A DNA stretch of 64,000 bases, taken from contig CAWHYG010000005.1 of NCBI GenBank assembly GCA_963833505.1, forward strand, positions 248,001 to 312,000. The letters run 5' to 3'. This stretch comes from CAWHYG01 sp963833505. Lineage in GTDB: Bacteria > Eisenbacteria > RBG-16-71-46 > CAIMUX01. Both the position numbers and the translations under genes were made by a program. Below the pieces are notes generated by a model. That model was not told the DNA's origin, ran no database searches, and saw only the letters and a program-made list of their open reading frames with translations. Positions 18,261 through 26,544 of the stretch are shown here, in pieces. Positions within the stretch are counted from its first letter, which is position 1. Every line of letters begins with the position of its first letter.

Positions 18261-19499
18261 ATGCGGATCCTGATTGTTTCCCCGAACTACTGGCCGGAGA
18301 ACTTCAGCGCCGGGATCTATGTGACCGAGCTGGCGGAGGCGCTGGCCGGGATGGGGCATGAAGTGACCGCGCTGGTGCCGTTTCCCAACTACCCCGAAGG
18401 CAGGGTGCGGGACGGCTATCGCGGGCGGTTCTTCCAGACCGAGCGGCACAACGGCGTGCGCATCTGCCGTTGCTTCATCCTCCCGGTCCGCCGCGAGCGG
18501 CCGCTCCTGCTGCGCGGCCTCGGGGTGATCTCCTTCTCGCTCACCTCGCTCCTTTACGCCCCCCTGGTCGGGCGCGTCGATCTCGTCTACTCCCTCTCGC
18601 CTCCGGCCACGCACGTGCTTGCGGGATGGCTGGTCAGCCGGTTGTACAAGGCGCGGCTGGTGATCGGGGCCAAGGATCTCCTCTCCGGGTGGGTGGCGGC
18701 CCAGGGGAGAAAGGCGGGCCTGGTCGTGCGGTTCGGGGCCAGCCTGGAGCCGCGCATGTTTGGCGCCGCCGACCAGGTGCAGGTGATCAGCCAGGCCCAC
18801 GCCCGCTACATGGAAAGCCTGGGGATCCCGCAGGGGAAGATCGCCTGCATCCCCGACTGGGCGAATCCGGAGACGGTCTTCCCGCGCCCCAAGTCGAATT
18901 CGTTCCGCAGCGGACTCGGGCTGGAGGGCCGCTTCCTGGTCCTGTATTCCGGCAGCATGGGCTACTCGTCGGCCCTGGAGTCGGTGATCGAAGCCGCAGA
19001 GCAGCTCCGGGACACCCCCGATTTCGTCTTCGTCCTCGTGGGCGAAGGGGTCAAGCGGCCGCTCTACGAGCAGATGGCCCGGGAGCGGGCCCTCAGCAAC
19101 GTGATCTTCCTCAACCTGCAGCCGCCCGACGTCTTCCCGCACGTCCTGGCCAGCGCGGACGTCGCCCTGATCACCTTGACCACGGTCGCGACCCAGGTCT
19201 CGAGCCAGGGGAAGATGTACAACATCATGGCCGCGGGCCGGCCGATCCTGGCGGTGATGGAAGCGGAGGCCGCGGGCGCCGACCTCATCGTCGAGGAAGG
19301 GTTCGGGGCGGTGGTTCCGCCGGGGAACGCTGGCAAGGTGGTGGCGGTGCTCCGGAGCTGGCACCAGTCGCCCGGGATGCTGGAGGCCTATGGCGAGCGG
19401 GCGCGAGCGGTCTTCCTCGACCGCTTCACGCTGGATGTCTGCAGCCGGAAGTTCGATCAGCTCTTCCGCCGCGTGGCGCAAACCGCCGATTCCGTCTGA
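18261..19499 (+). CDS. Glycosyltransferase family 4 (WbuB-like)
   Basis: 412 aa from the ATG at 18261, nine bases after the previous stop. The N-terminus MRILIVSPNYWPENFSAG resembles WbuB-type GT4 enzymes that add N-acetyl-fucosamine and related sugars. The C-terminal half has YSGSMGYSSALESVIEA, LVGEG and SSQGKMYNIMAAGRPILAV. The pairing with a GDP-fucose-synthase-like gene suggests transfer of a deoxysugar, but that is inference. Confidence 0.8.
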   Translation: MRILIVSPNYWPENFSAGIYVTELAEALAGMGHEVTALVPFPNYPEGRVRDGYRGRFFQTERHNGVRICRCFILPVRRERPLLLRGLGVISFSLTSLLYAPLVGRVDLVYSLSPPATHVLAGWLVSRLYKARLVIGAKDLLSGWVAAQGRKAGLVVRFGASLEPRMFGAADQVQVISQAHARYMESLGIPQGKIACIPDWANPETVFPRPKSNSFRSGLGLEGRFLVLYSGSMGYSSALESVIEAAEQLRDTPDFVFVLVGEGVKRPLYEQMARERALSNVIFLNLQPPDVFPHVLASADVALITLTTVATQVSSQGKMYNIMAAGRPILAVMEAEAAGADLIVEEGFGAVVPPGNAGKVVAVLRSWHQSPGMLEAYGERARAVFLDRFTLDVCSRKFDQLFRRVAQTADSV

Positions 19500-19585
19500 C
19501 GGCGCTCCGGGATCAGGCGCGGAGACGGGCACCAGGGGAGCGGACCGGGCCGGGAACGCGGCCTCGATGGGTTGGAGGGCGAAGG

Positions 19586-20572
19586 ATGATCATCACCAGG
19601 ACTCCGGTCCGGATCAGCTTCCTCGGCGGAGGCACCGACTACCCGGATCACTTCACCCGCCACGGCGGGATGACCCTGACCGGCGCGATCGACAAGTATT
19701 CCTACGTCAGCGTCAACCCTCTCTGCGGCCTCTTCGACTACCGGCTACGCATCAGCTACTCGAAAACCGAGCTGGTCAATGAGATCAACCAGGTGGAGCA
19801 TCCGGCGGTGCGCGAGTGCCTGCGCTTCCTCGGGCTGCACCACGGGATCGAGATCCACTACGTCGGCGACCTGCCGGCGCGCACCGGCATGGGCTCCTCC
19901 TCTTCCTTCACCGTCGGCCTGCTCCATGCCCTGCACGCCTTCAAGGGGGAGCTGGTGAGCCAGGTCCGCCTGGCCGACGAGGCGATCCACGTGGAGCAGC
20001 GGATGATCGGGGAACGGGTCGGCTGCCAGGACCAGTACAGCTGCGCGCTGGGCGGGGTGCGGGTTCTCTCCTTCCTGCGCGACGGGTCGATCCGCCAGGA
20101 GCCGCTGGCGGTCAAGAGCGAGCGCCTGCGCGAGCTGGAGGAGCGGCTGATGCTCTTCTACACCGGCGTGACCCGGCACGCGCACGAGATCCTCGACGAG
20201 CAGATGGACCGGACGCGGCGGGAGGAGAACACGGGCGACCTGACCGCCTTGGGCAAGCTGGTGCCGGAGGGGATCAAGGTCCTTCTGGGCGAGGGGCCGC
20301 TCGATGACTTCGGCGCGTTGCTGCACGAAGGGTGGCAGATCAAGCGCCGGCTCTCGACCCGGGTGAGCAATGACCGGATCGACTTCCTCTACGAGCGGGC
20401 GCGCTCGGCGGGCGCGGTCGGGGGGAAGCTCCTCGGCGCCGGCGGAGGCGGATTCCTTCTTTTTCTCGCCCAAGCGGGTCGTCGGGACGCGGTGCGCGAA
20501 GCGCTCGACCTGCAGGAGGTCTCCTTCCGCTTCGAGAACGAGGGGACGCGGCTCGTGCACTACCAGGGGTAG
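19586..20572 (+). CDS. GHMP kinase (HddA-like heptose/sugar kinase)
   Basis: 328 aa. The start is RTPVRISFLGGGTDYP, the typical opening of D-glycero-D-manno-heptose 7-phosphate kinases and fucokinase-like GHMP proteins. The ATP loop GDLPARTGMGSSSSF matches the GHMP P-x3-G-[LM]-x-S-S consensus, and KLLGAGGGGFLLF is motif 3. It phosphorylates a sugar at C1, preparing it for nucleotide activation. GAAGG precedes the ATG. A cognate heptose isomerase or guanylyltransferase is not seen in the window. Confidence 0.78.
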   Translation: MIITRTPVRISFLGGGTDYPDHFTRHGGMTLTGAIDKYSYVSVNPLCGLFDYRLRISYSKTELVNEINQVEHPAVRECLRFLGLHHGIEIHYVGDLPARTGMGSSSSFTVGLLHALHAFKGELVSQVRLADEAIHVEQRMIGERVGCQDQYSCALGGVRVLSFLRDGSIRQEPLAVKSERLRELEERLMLFYTGVTRHAHEILDEQMDRTRREENTGDLTALGKLVPEGIKVLLGEGPLDDFGALLHEGWQIKRRLSTRVSNDRIDFLYERARSAGAVGGKLLGAGGGGFLLFLAQAGRRDAVREALDLQEVSFRFENEGTRLVHYQG

Positions 20573-20810
20573 GCCGCCGCGGGCGCTCTCATCGTTGGTC
20601 CCGGACCAGGGCTTCGCGGCATGATCGGCGCCGGATACGTGCCGGCATTCGCGGCGTTGATCGGCCATCGGCCCCGCGACGGCGCTCGTGGCGTTGATCG
20701 CCGTAGACGGCCCGTCCCTGATCGGGTATTAACTGAGGATGTCCAGTCCGTAGCGGGGCATGGGTACCGACCAAAACCCGAGCGCACGAACACGGGGTCA
20801 TTCCGGAGAC

Positions 20811-22058
20811 ATGAACACGCCGTCCATCCGACGTCGCGGCTCGCGCGTGCCACCTGAGGCGCCATCGGCGATCGCGCCCCTCCTCCTGATCGGACGGGAC
20901 GAAAGCCTGTTTACCGAGGACCTGGCGGACGTCGAGGAGACGCTTGCCGCCATCGTCCACCAAAGCTCTTTCCTGGTGGTCGGAGCCGCCGGCTCGGTCG
21001 GACAAGCGGTCACCCGGGAGATCTTCCGGCGAGACCCGCGTCGACTCCACCTCGTGGACATCAGCGAGAACAACCTCGTCGAACTGGTTCGGGACCTGCG
21101 CAGCTCGACCGGCTACACCACCGGAGAGTTCCAGGCCCTGCCGCTCGACTACGGGTCGCCGGAGTTCGACGCGTTCCTGGCCGAACAGGGATCCTACGAC
21201 TACATCCTGAACCTCAGCGCCCTCAAGCACGTGCGAAGCGAGAAGGACCCGTTCACGCTCATGCGCATGATCCAGGTCAACATCGTGAACGCGGTCGCGC
21301 TGCTTGAACGGGCCGCCCGAGCCGGATCGGTGAAGTACTTCGCCGTCTCGACCGACAAAGCGGTGCGCCCGGTCAGTCTCATGGGCGCCACCAAGAGCAT
21401 CATGGAGAGGTTCCTGGTCCGCTCGCGGCACGATGTCGCGGTCTCGACCGCGCGCTTCGCCAACGTGCTGTTCTCGGACGGCAGCCTTCCCTTTGGTTTC
21501 ACCCAGCGCGTCCGCAAACGGCAACCGATCGCGGCTCCCAGCGACGTACAGCGGTACTTCATCACGGCCCAGGAGTCGGGACAGCTGTGTCTCATGTCCG
21601 CCCTTCTCGGGGGAGACCGCGAGATCTTCTTCCCCAGGCTCGACGGCCGGCTGCGACTGATCGGATTTCCCGAATTGGCGGAACGCTACCTGGAAGCGCT
21701 CGGATACCGGCCTCACCTTTGTGAAACCGAAGAGGAGGCGAGAAACCGCTGCGAGGAGCTGATCCCGCAAGGGGAATGGCCTTGTTACTTCTTTTCCAGC
21801 GACACCACGGGCGAGAAGGAATCGGAGGAGTTCTTCACGGATCAGGACCTCCTCGACCAGGATCGCTTTCGCGGCATCGGCGTGATCCTTTCGCGGCCGG
21901 AATCCGACTCGGAAGCGCTGGCGGCATTTCTTCGCTCGGTGCAACGTTTGCGGGAGTCGGGGACGTGGACCAAACAGGACCTGGTGGAACTGTGCCGGGC
22001 CGTGGCGGACGGCCTCAAGCATCGCGAAACCAACCGCTACCTTGACGGCCGGATGTGA
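20811..22058 (+). CDS. CapD/FlaA1-type nucleotide-sugar dehydratase/epimerase
   Basis: 415 aa from the ATG at 20811 (GGAG just upstream; an in-frame ATG at 20760 is the alternative). The motif GAAGSVGQAV is the cofactor site. SALKHVRSEKDPF and the STDKAV...MGATKSIME segment are diagnostic of soluble CapD-like UDP-sugar 4,6-dehydratases or epimerases, with Lys replacing the usual Tyr in the Met-x-x-x-Lys form. The C-terminal ~110 residues are extra and unrecognised. It probably makes the first sugar's nucleotide donor, and the sugar transferase gene follows. Confidence 0.78.
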   Translation: MNTPSIRRRGSRVPPEAPSAIAPLLLIGRDESLFTEDLADVEETLAAIVHQSSFLVVGAAGSVGQAVTREIFRRDPRRLHLVDISENNLVELVRDLRSSTGYTTGEFQALPLDYGSPEFDAFLAEQGSYDYILNLSALKHVRSEKDPFTLMRMIQVNIVNAVALLERAARAGSVKYFAVSTDKAVRPVSLMGATKSIMERFLVRSRHDVAVSTARFANVLFSDGSLPFGFTQRVRKRQPIAAPSDVQRYFITAQESGQLCLMSALLGGDREIFFPRLDGRLRLIGFPELAERYLEALGYRPHLCETEEEARNRCEELIPQGEWPCYFFSSDTTGEKESEEFFTDQDLLDQDRFRGIGVILSRPESDSEALAAFLRSVQRLRESGTWTKQDLVELCRAVADGLKHRETNRYLDGRM

Positions 22059-22116
22059 CCGGACGACGCCACCGCCGGGCCGGCCGAACGCGCGAATGAA
22101 CCAGCGGACGGAATCC

Positions 22117-22797
22117 ATGAAACGAGCCTTCGACCTCCTGCTCTCCCTCGTCGGGCTCGTCATCTTCCTGCCGTTCGGCCTGGTGATCGCAGCGGTGCTG
22201 CGGGTCACCGGCGAGGGGGAGGTCTTCTACCGCCAAGAGCGGGTCGCCCGGGACGGCCAGCTCATCCGCGTCCTCAAGTTCGTGACCATGCTCAAGGACA
22301 GCCCCAAGCTCGGATCCGGCTCCATCACGCTCAAGAACGACCCGCGCGTGCTTCCGGTGGGACGTTTTCTCCGGAAGGCCAAGCTCAACGAGGTGCCGCA
22401 GCTCTGGAACGTCTTCACCGGTGACATGAGCATGGTCGGCCCGCGGCCGATGACGCGGGAGGACTTCGGGTATTACACGCCCGAAACGGCGCGGCGGATC
22501 GTCTCGGTCCGGCCGGGATTGACGGGTCTCGGTTCCGTGGTCTTCCGCGACGAGGAGGCGGTGATCGCGGCGAGCCGGAAACACTGGTTGGACTGCTACA
22601 AGGAAGACGTGGTTCCGTACAAGGGTGAGCTCGAGATCTGGTACATCGACCACGCGAGCTTCCTCCTCGACCTGAAACTGATCCTGGTCACGGTCTGGGT
22701 CGTCCTCTTCCCGGCCAGCCGGCTGCACCTGAAGCTGCTGCCGGGAATTCCGGAAACGCCGGTCCAGATCGGGCGGCGGGTGCCGCGGCGACACTGA
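22117..22797 (+). CDS. Initiating sugar-phosphate transferase (polyprenyl phosphate)
   Basis: 226 aa from the ATG at 22117, preferred over 22096 because it gives the standard start MKRAFDLLLSLVGL. The family elements are in order: a reentrant membrane helix at the N-terminus, KFVTML, a Glu-Val-Pro-Gln-Leu-Trp-Asn element, DMSMVGPRP and RPGLTGLGSVVFRDEE. These enzymes (PglC/WbaP catalytic core) transfer a sugar-1-phosphate to undecaprenyl phosphate and so start the repeat unit. It is the monotopic short form, lacking the four N-terminal helices of WbaP. Confidence 0.88.
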   Translation: MKRAFDLLLSLVGLVIFLPFGLVIAAVLRVTGEGEVFYRQERVARDGQLIRVLKFVTMLKDSPKLGSGSITLKNDPRVLPVGRFLRKAKLNEVPQLWNVFTGDMSMVGPRPMTREDFGYYTPETARRIVSVRPGLTGLGSVVFRDEEAVIAASRKHWLDCYKEDVVPYKGELEIWYIDHASFLLDLKLILVTVWVVLFPASRLHLKLLPGIPETPVQIGRRVPRRH

Positions 22798-22814
22798 TTC
22801 GGATCTCGGTAGGG

Positions 22815-24002
22815 ATGAACGGCGCCCGCGAACGGACCCTGGAAGAGCGCATCCTCCTCTGGTGCGTGCGGGACCGTTCCCGGAACGGGCCGCCGGCCTT
22901 CCCCGGGGGCGCGGCCGTCTCGCCCGACTGGCCGGCCGTCTTTCGTCTGGCGCTCGAGCATCGGATCCTGCCGCTGGTCTCCGTCCGGCTGAAGGAACCG
23001 CCGGACCTTCTCGAACCGGAACCGGGCCGCCGCCTCGAGGAGCTCTTCCGCGGTCAAGCCCGTCGCAGCCTCCTGCTCGCGGCCGAGCTCGTGCGAATCG
23101 TCTCCCTCCTGGAGGCGCGGGGCATTCCCGTCCTCTGTCTCAAGGGGCCGGCCCTGGCTCAGGCGGCGTACGGCGACCTGTTGATGCGCCAGTTCACCGA
23201 TCTCGACTTTCTGGTGCCTCCGTCCTACGTCCAGCCCGCCGCGGCCGCGTTGCAGGAAGCCGGCTTCGCCCGGCTGGTTCCTCTCACGGACAAGGAAGAA
23301 CGCGTCCATCTTCAGCGCGAGGATGAGCTCACGTTCCGTTTGAACGCCCGCGGATACTCCATCGACATCCACTGGGCCGCCTCGGTCGGCCCGGCGTACC
23401 CGGCCTTGCCGGTGGAGGAGCTGTTCGCCCGGCGCGGCAGGACCCAGGTGTTGGATCGGCGCCTGCGGGTGCTCGCCCCGGAGGATCAGGTCCTGTATCT
23501 CTGTTTGCACTCGACGCGACACCTGTGGGAGCGGCTGCAGTTCATCTGCGATCTCGCCGCGGTGTTGAAATCGCAGCGGGAGTGGGACTGGAGCGCGCTC
23601 GTACACCGGGCGGCGGCGGCGGGTTCGCGTCGGATCCTGCTCCTCGGGCTGGCGATCGTGGACGACGTCACGGGCACGAACTTCGCCGCGAAGGTTCCCC
23701 GCGACGCCGGGCTGGACCAGGTCGCCTCCCTGCGGCGTCTCGTCACCGATGATCTGCTCTGGGGCGGCGCCGCCGGCCTGCCGGCCGGATCCATCGGCCG
23801 CGAACGCTTCCGGCTTCAAACGTTGGACGGAACGAGGGACCGGATCCGCTATCTGTGCGGCCGCCTGTTCCTGCCGACCGTGGAAGACGTGCAGGCGGTT
23901 CCGCTGCCCGGATTTCTCCAACCGCTGCACCACGTGATCCGCCCGTGGCGCCTGGCCGCGGGCGCGGTCCGATGGAGAGCTCGGACCGGTCGGAGAGAAT
24001 AG
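22815..24002 (+). CDS. Uncharacterised nucleotidyltransferase-fold protein (NTP_transf_5-like)
   Basis: 395 aa. LLEARGIPVLCLKGPALAQ and RQFTDLDFLV form the nucleotidyltransferase active-site pattern (Lys-Gly, then D-x-D), and SIDIHWAAS supplies the third acidic position. This family is frequent in exopolysaccharide and export clusters but has no assigned substrate. It follows the sugar transferase by 18 bases on the same strand and is probably co-transcribed. The D-x-D acidic pair appears intact. Confidence 0.68.
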   Translation: MNGARERTLEERILLWCVRDRSRNGPPAFPGGAAVSPDWPAVFRLALEHRILPLVSVRLKEPPDLLEPEPGRRLEELFRGQARRSLLLAAELVRIVSLLEARGIPVLCLKGPALAQAAYGDLLMRQFTDLDFLVPPSYVQPAAAALQEAGFARLVPLTDKEERVHLQREDELTFRLNARGYSIDIHWAASVGPAYPALPVEELFARRGRTQVLDRRLRVLAPEDQVLYLCLHSTRHLWERLQFICDLAAVLKSQREWDWSALVHRAAAAGSRRILLLGLAIVDDVTGTNFAAKVPRDAGLDQVASLRRLVTDDLLWGGAAGLPAGSIGRERFRLQTLDGTRDRIRYLCGRLFLPTVEDVQAVPLPGFLQPLHHVIRPWRLAAGAVRWRARTGRRE

Positions 24003-24099
24003 TGTCAGGGAAAGACCGCCCGTAGCCTGCGTGATTCACGAACCCCGCTGACGAGCCGGATCTGCCCGCTACGAGCGCGTGGCACCTGCCGAATGCGGC

Positions 24100-25242
24100 T
24101 CAGCCGGCGGACAAGGCGCGGCGGACGGCCTCGATCACGAGGTCGACCGCCTCGAGGGACATCGTCGGGTAAAGCGGCAGGGTCATCTCCCGGCGGGAGA
24201 TCTCGTCGGCCCGGGGCGTGGCCCCCAGGTTCCGGCCGGCGTAGGCGTGGAACCGGTGCATGTCGGGATAATGGATGCTCGTCTGGATTCCCTCGTCCCG
24301 CAGCCGCTCGATCGCCCGCAGGCGCATGTCCTCGGAAGGCAGGAGAACGGGGAAGATGTGATAGGCGGGGACATCGTCGCGGGGAGCGCGGAAAGGAACG
24401 ACCAGATCGGGCACGCCGGCCAGACCGCGGCGATACCGCTCGGTGAGCATCCGGCGCCGGGCGTTGGCCTCGGGAAGCTTCTCCAGTTGCACCAGGCCGA
24501 TGGCGGCCCGGATCTCATCCAGGCGGTAGTTGAGTCCGGGCTCGATCACATCGTAGGAGATCGCGCGCCCGAGGTGACGATCGAGGGTGAGCGTGCTCAT
24601 CCCATGCGAGCGGAGATTGCGCCCGCGCCGGCCGAGGGCTTCCGAGCGCGCCACGAACATGCCCCCCTCGCCCACCGACAGGTTCTTGTTGGTGAAGAAG
24701 CTGAACGCGGCCACGTCTCCGAAGGTTCCGCAGCGGCGCCCGCCCCGGCTCGCCCCCACCGCGTGGGCCGCGTCCTCGATCAGGTGGAGTCCACGCTCGC
24801 GGCAGAGAGCCACGATCCGCTCCACGTCGCAGGGAAAGCCGGCGTAGTGCATGATCATGACCGCGCGCGTCCGCGGCGAGATCTTGGCCGCGATGTCGGT
24901 CGGATCGATGTTCCAGTCCTCCAGCGACGCGCAGTCCGCCAGCACCGGAGTGGCGCCGGCCATCTCCACCACGTTCAGATCGGCCACGAAGGTGAGGCCG
25001 GGAATGATCACCTCGTCCCCCGGACCGAGGCCGAGCGCCAGGAGCGCCAGATGCAGCGCCGCGGTGCCGCTCGAGACCGCGAGCGCCTCGGTTCCTTCTC
25101 CGAGGAACTCCGCGAACCGGTTCTCGAAGGCGATGGTTTTCTCGCCCATCGTGATCCAACGGCCGGCCAGCACCTCCATCGCCGCCCGCTCCTCGCGTTC
25201 GTCGTAGTTGAGCTCGAAAAGCTGCACCTTCCAGCGGGTCAT
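24100..25242 (-). CDS. DegT/DnrJ/EryC1/StrS-type sugar aminotransferase
   Basis: 380 aa from the ATG at 25242, with an alternative at 25257. The PLP lysine sits in SFFTNKNLSVGEGG. Other family features are SSGTAALHLAL near residue 60 and the EDAAHAVGA segment that binds PLP. The enzyme transaminates a 3- or 4-keto sugar nucleotide, giving an amino sugar such as Qui4N or Fuc3N. It follows Wzz on the minus strand by 24 bases. The CapD-type or SDR products are plausible substrates. Confidence 0.86.
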   Translation of the reverse strand: MTRWKVQLFELNYDEREERAAMEVLAGRWITMGEKTIAFENRFAEFLGEGTEALAVSSGTAALHLALLALGLGPGDEVIIPGLTFVADLNVVEMAGATPVLADCASLEDWNIDPTDIAAKISPRTRAVMIMHYAGFPCDVERIVALCRERGLHLIEDAAHAVGASRGGRRCGTFGDVAAFSFFTNKNLSVGEGGMFVARSEALGRRGRNLRSHGMSTLTLDRHLGRAISYDVIEPGLNYRLDEIRAAIGLVQLEKLPEANARRRMLTERYRRGLAGVPDLVVPFRAPRDDVPAYHIFPVLLPSEDMRLRAIERLRDEGIQTSIHYPDMHRFHAYAGRNLGATPRADEISRREMTLPLYPTMSLEAVDLVIEAVRRALSAG

Positions 25243-25266
25243 GGGATTGCCATCCATCGACTGCGA

Positions 25267-26328
25267 TCAGGCCGGCCGCAGCCTGCGGTAGATCGCCAGG
25301 CCAAGCTCCAGCGCGAATGCGGCTACGAGCGCGAGGAAGCCGGAGCCGACGGCTCCGAGAACCACGGTGCGGAACCGGCGCGGTGAGGATCGGAAGAGAG
25401 GGGGAGAGGCCTTCTCCAGCACGGTGACGTTGGCGAGATTCCGGAACTGTTCAATGCGGGCAACCTCGTACTGGCCCTTCAGCGTCAGAAAGAGCTGTTC
25501 GTAGATCGTCACCTGGCGGTTCAGCCGCGACTCCTCCAGCATCAGCTCGGGCGAACCGGCGGTGACCCGATTGTGCTCGCGAAACGCCTCCAGATTTTCC
25601 TCCGCCGTGGCCAGCGAATCCTGGACCTCCGAGATGCGCCGCGCCACGAACCGGACCTTGTCGCCGGCCTGGGACGACTGAAGGATCTGGATGTCGTGGT
25701 TCAATTCCTCGACCGAAGCGTTGACCACCGCGGCGGCCAGCTGGGGATCGCGGAAGGTGGCGGAAATGCTGGTCATGCCGGTCCTGGGATCGTAGAGGAC
25801 CTGCACGAGTCTGCGGGAGTACCGGGAGACCGCGCGTTCCAGCCGCCTTTGCGGCTCGCCCTTTTTCACCTTCAGGAAGTCGAGGAGCGTGACTTCGCCG
25901 CCGCCTGTGACCGGGTAGGTTCGCGTCAGGAGTCGCGCGGTCAGGTCGTGGCTGCTGAGCAGGTCGGGGAAGAGCAAGGAGAGGTTCGTGCCCGAGCCTC
26001 CGAAATTGAAACCGAATTGGCTGGCGGCGCCCCGAAGCCCGCCGAGCGCCTCGAACTCGCTCGAGGTTTCCATCAGATTCGAGGGGACGACCTTCGATTT
26101 CGCGGTATAGAGGTAGGGCGAGAAGACCGCCGTGGCGAGGGAAAGGACGGTGCCAAGGGCGGTGATGCCGATCAAGAGCCGCCGGCGGCGATAGAGCAGC
26201 GCGAGCAGGTCCAGAATCGAGATCTCAGGAAACCCTTTGTCCTTCTCCGCGCCCACGTCCTCTGGATTCGCGCCCGGATGCGAGCTTGCCGGCACTCCCG
26301 TCCCCCTTTTTCCCTGCTGCGCGGGCAT
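25267..26328 (-). CDS. wzz: Wzz-type polysaccharide chain-length regulator
   Basis: 353 aa from the ATG at 26328. It has two membrane helices, LLIGITALGTVLSLATAVF near residue 50 and one near residues 320-345 (VVLGAVGSGFLALVAAFALE). Between them is a coiled-coil-rich periplasmic domain with RRISEVQDSLATAEENLEAF. This is the Wzz/PCP layout, and no C-terminal tyrosine-kinase domain is present. It sets the length of the polymer made by the Wzy-like protein. The minus frame stays open far upstream across the tricorn gene, which is a shadow. Confidence 0.8.
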   Translation of the reverse strand: MPAQQGKRGTGVPASSHPGANPEDVGAEKDKGFPEISILDLLALLYRRRRLLIGITALGTVLSLATAVFSPYLYTAKSKVVPSNLMETSSEFEALGGLRGAASQFGFNFGGSGTNLSLLFPDLLSSHDLTARLLTRTYPVTGGGEVTLLDFLKVKKGEPQRRLERAVSRYSRRLVQVLYDPRTGMTSISATFRDPQLAAAVVNASVEELNHDIQILQSSQAGDKVRFVARRISEVQDSLATAEENLEAFREHNRVTAGSPELMLEESRLNRQVTIYEQLFLTLKGQYEVARIEQFRNLANVTVLEKASPPLFRSSPRRFRTVVLGAVGSGFLALVAAFALELGLAIYRRLRPA

Positions 26329-26544
26329 GATGGCACAGGCGGGCGAGGATGGCAACCTTCCCCGGCGCCCGCTACACTGCGACGTGGCCCGGATTTCCCG
26401 CCGGGGGTACTCGACCGACCCGGGACCGGACGGAAACCCGGCCGCGTTCTCTCCGCTCGGAGATGCCCCCGAGCGGCGCACGGGGATCCCGAGCGGGCGA
26501 AGGAATCGCGACCCGCCCGATCCAGGCAACACCGGAGATCGATC

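Noticed and set aside
25573..26544. Upstream extension of the tricorn frame (the open frame begins at 25573)
   Set aside because: It overlaps the Wzz gene on the other strand and has no family similarity. The signal peptide at 26545 marks the true start.
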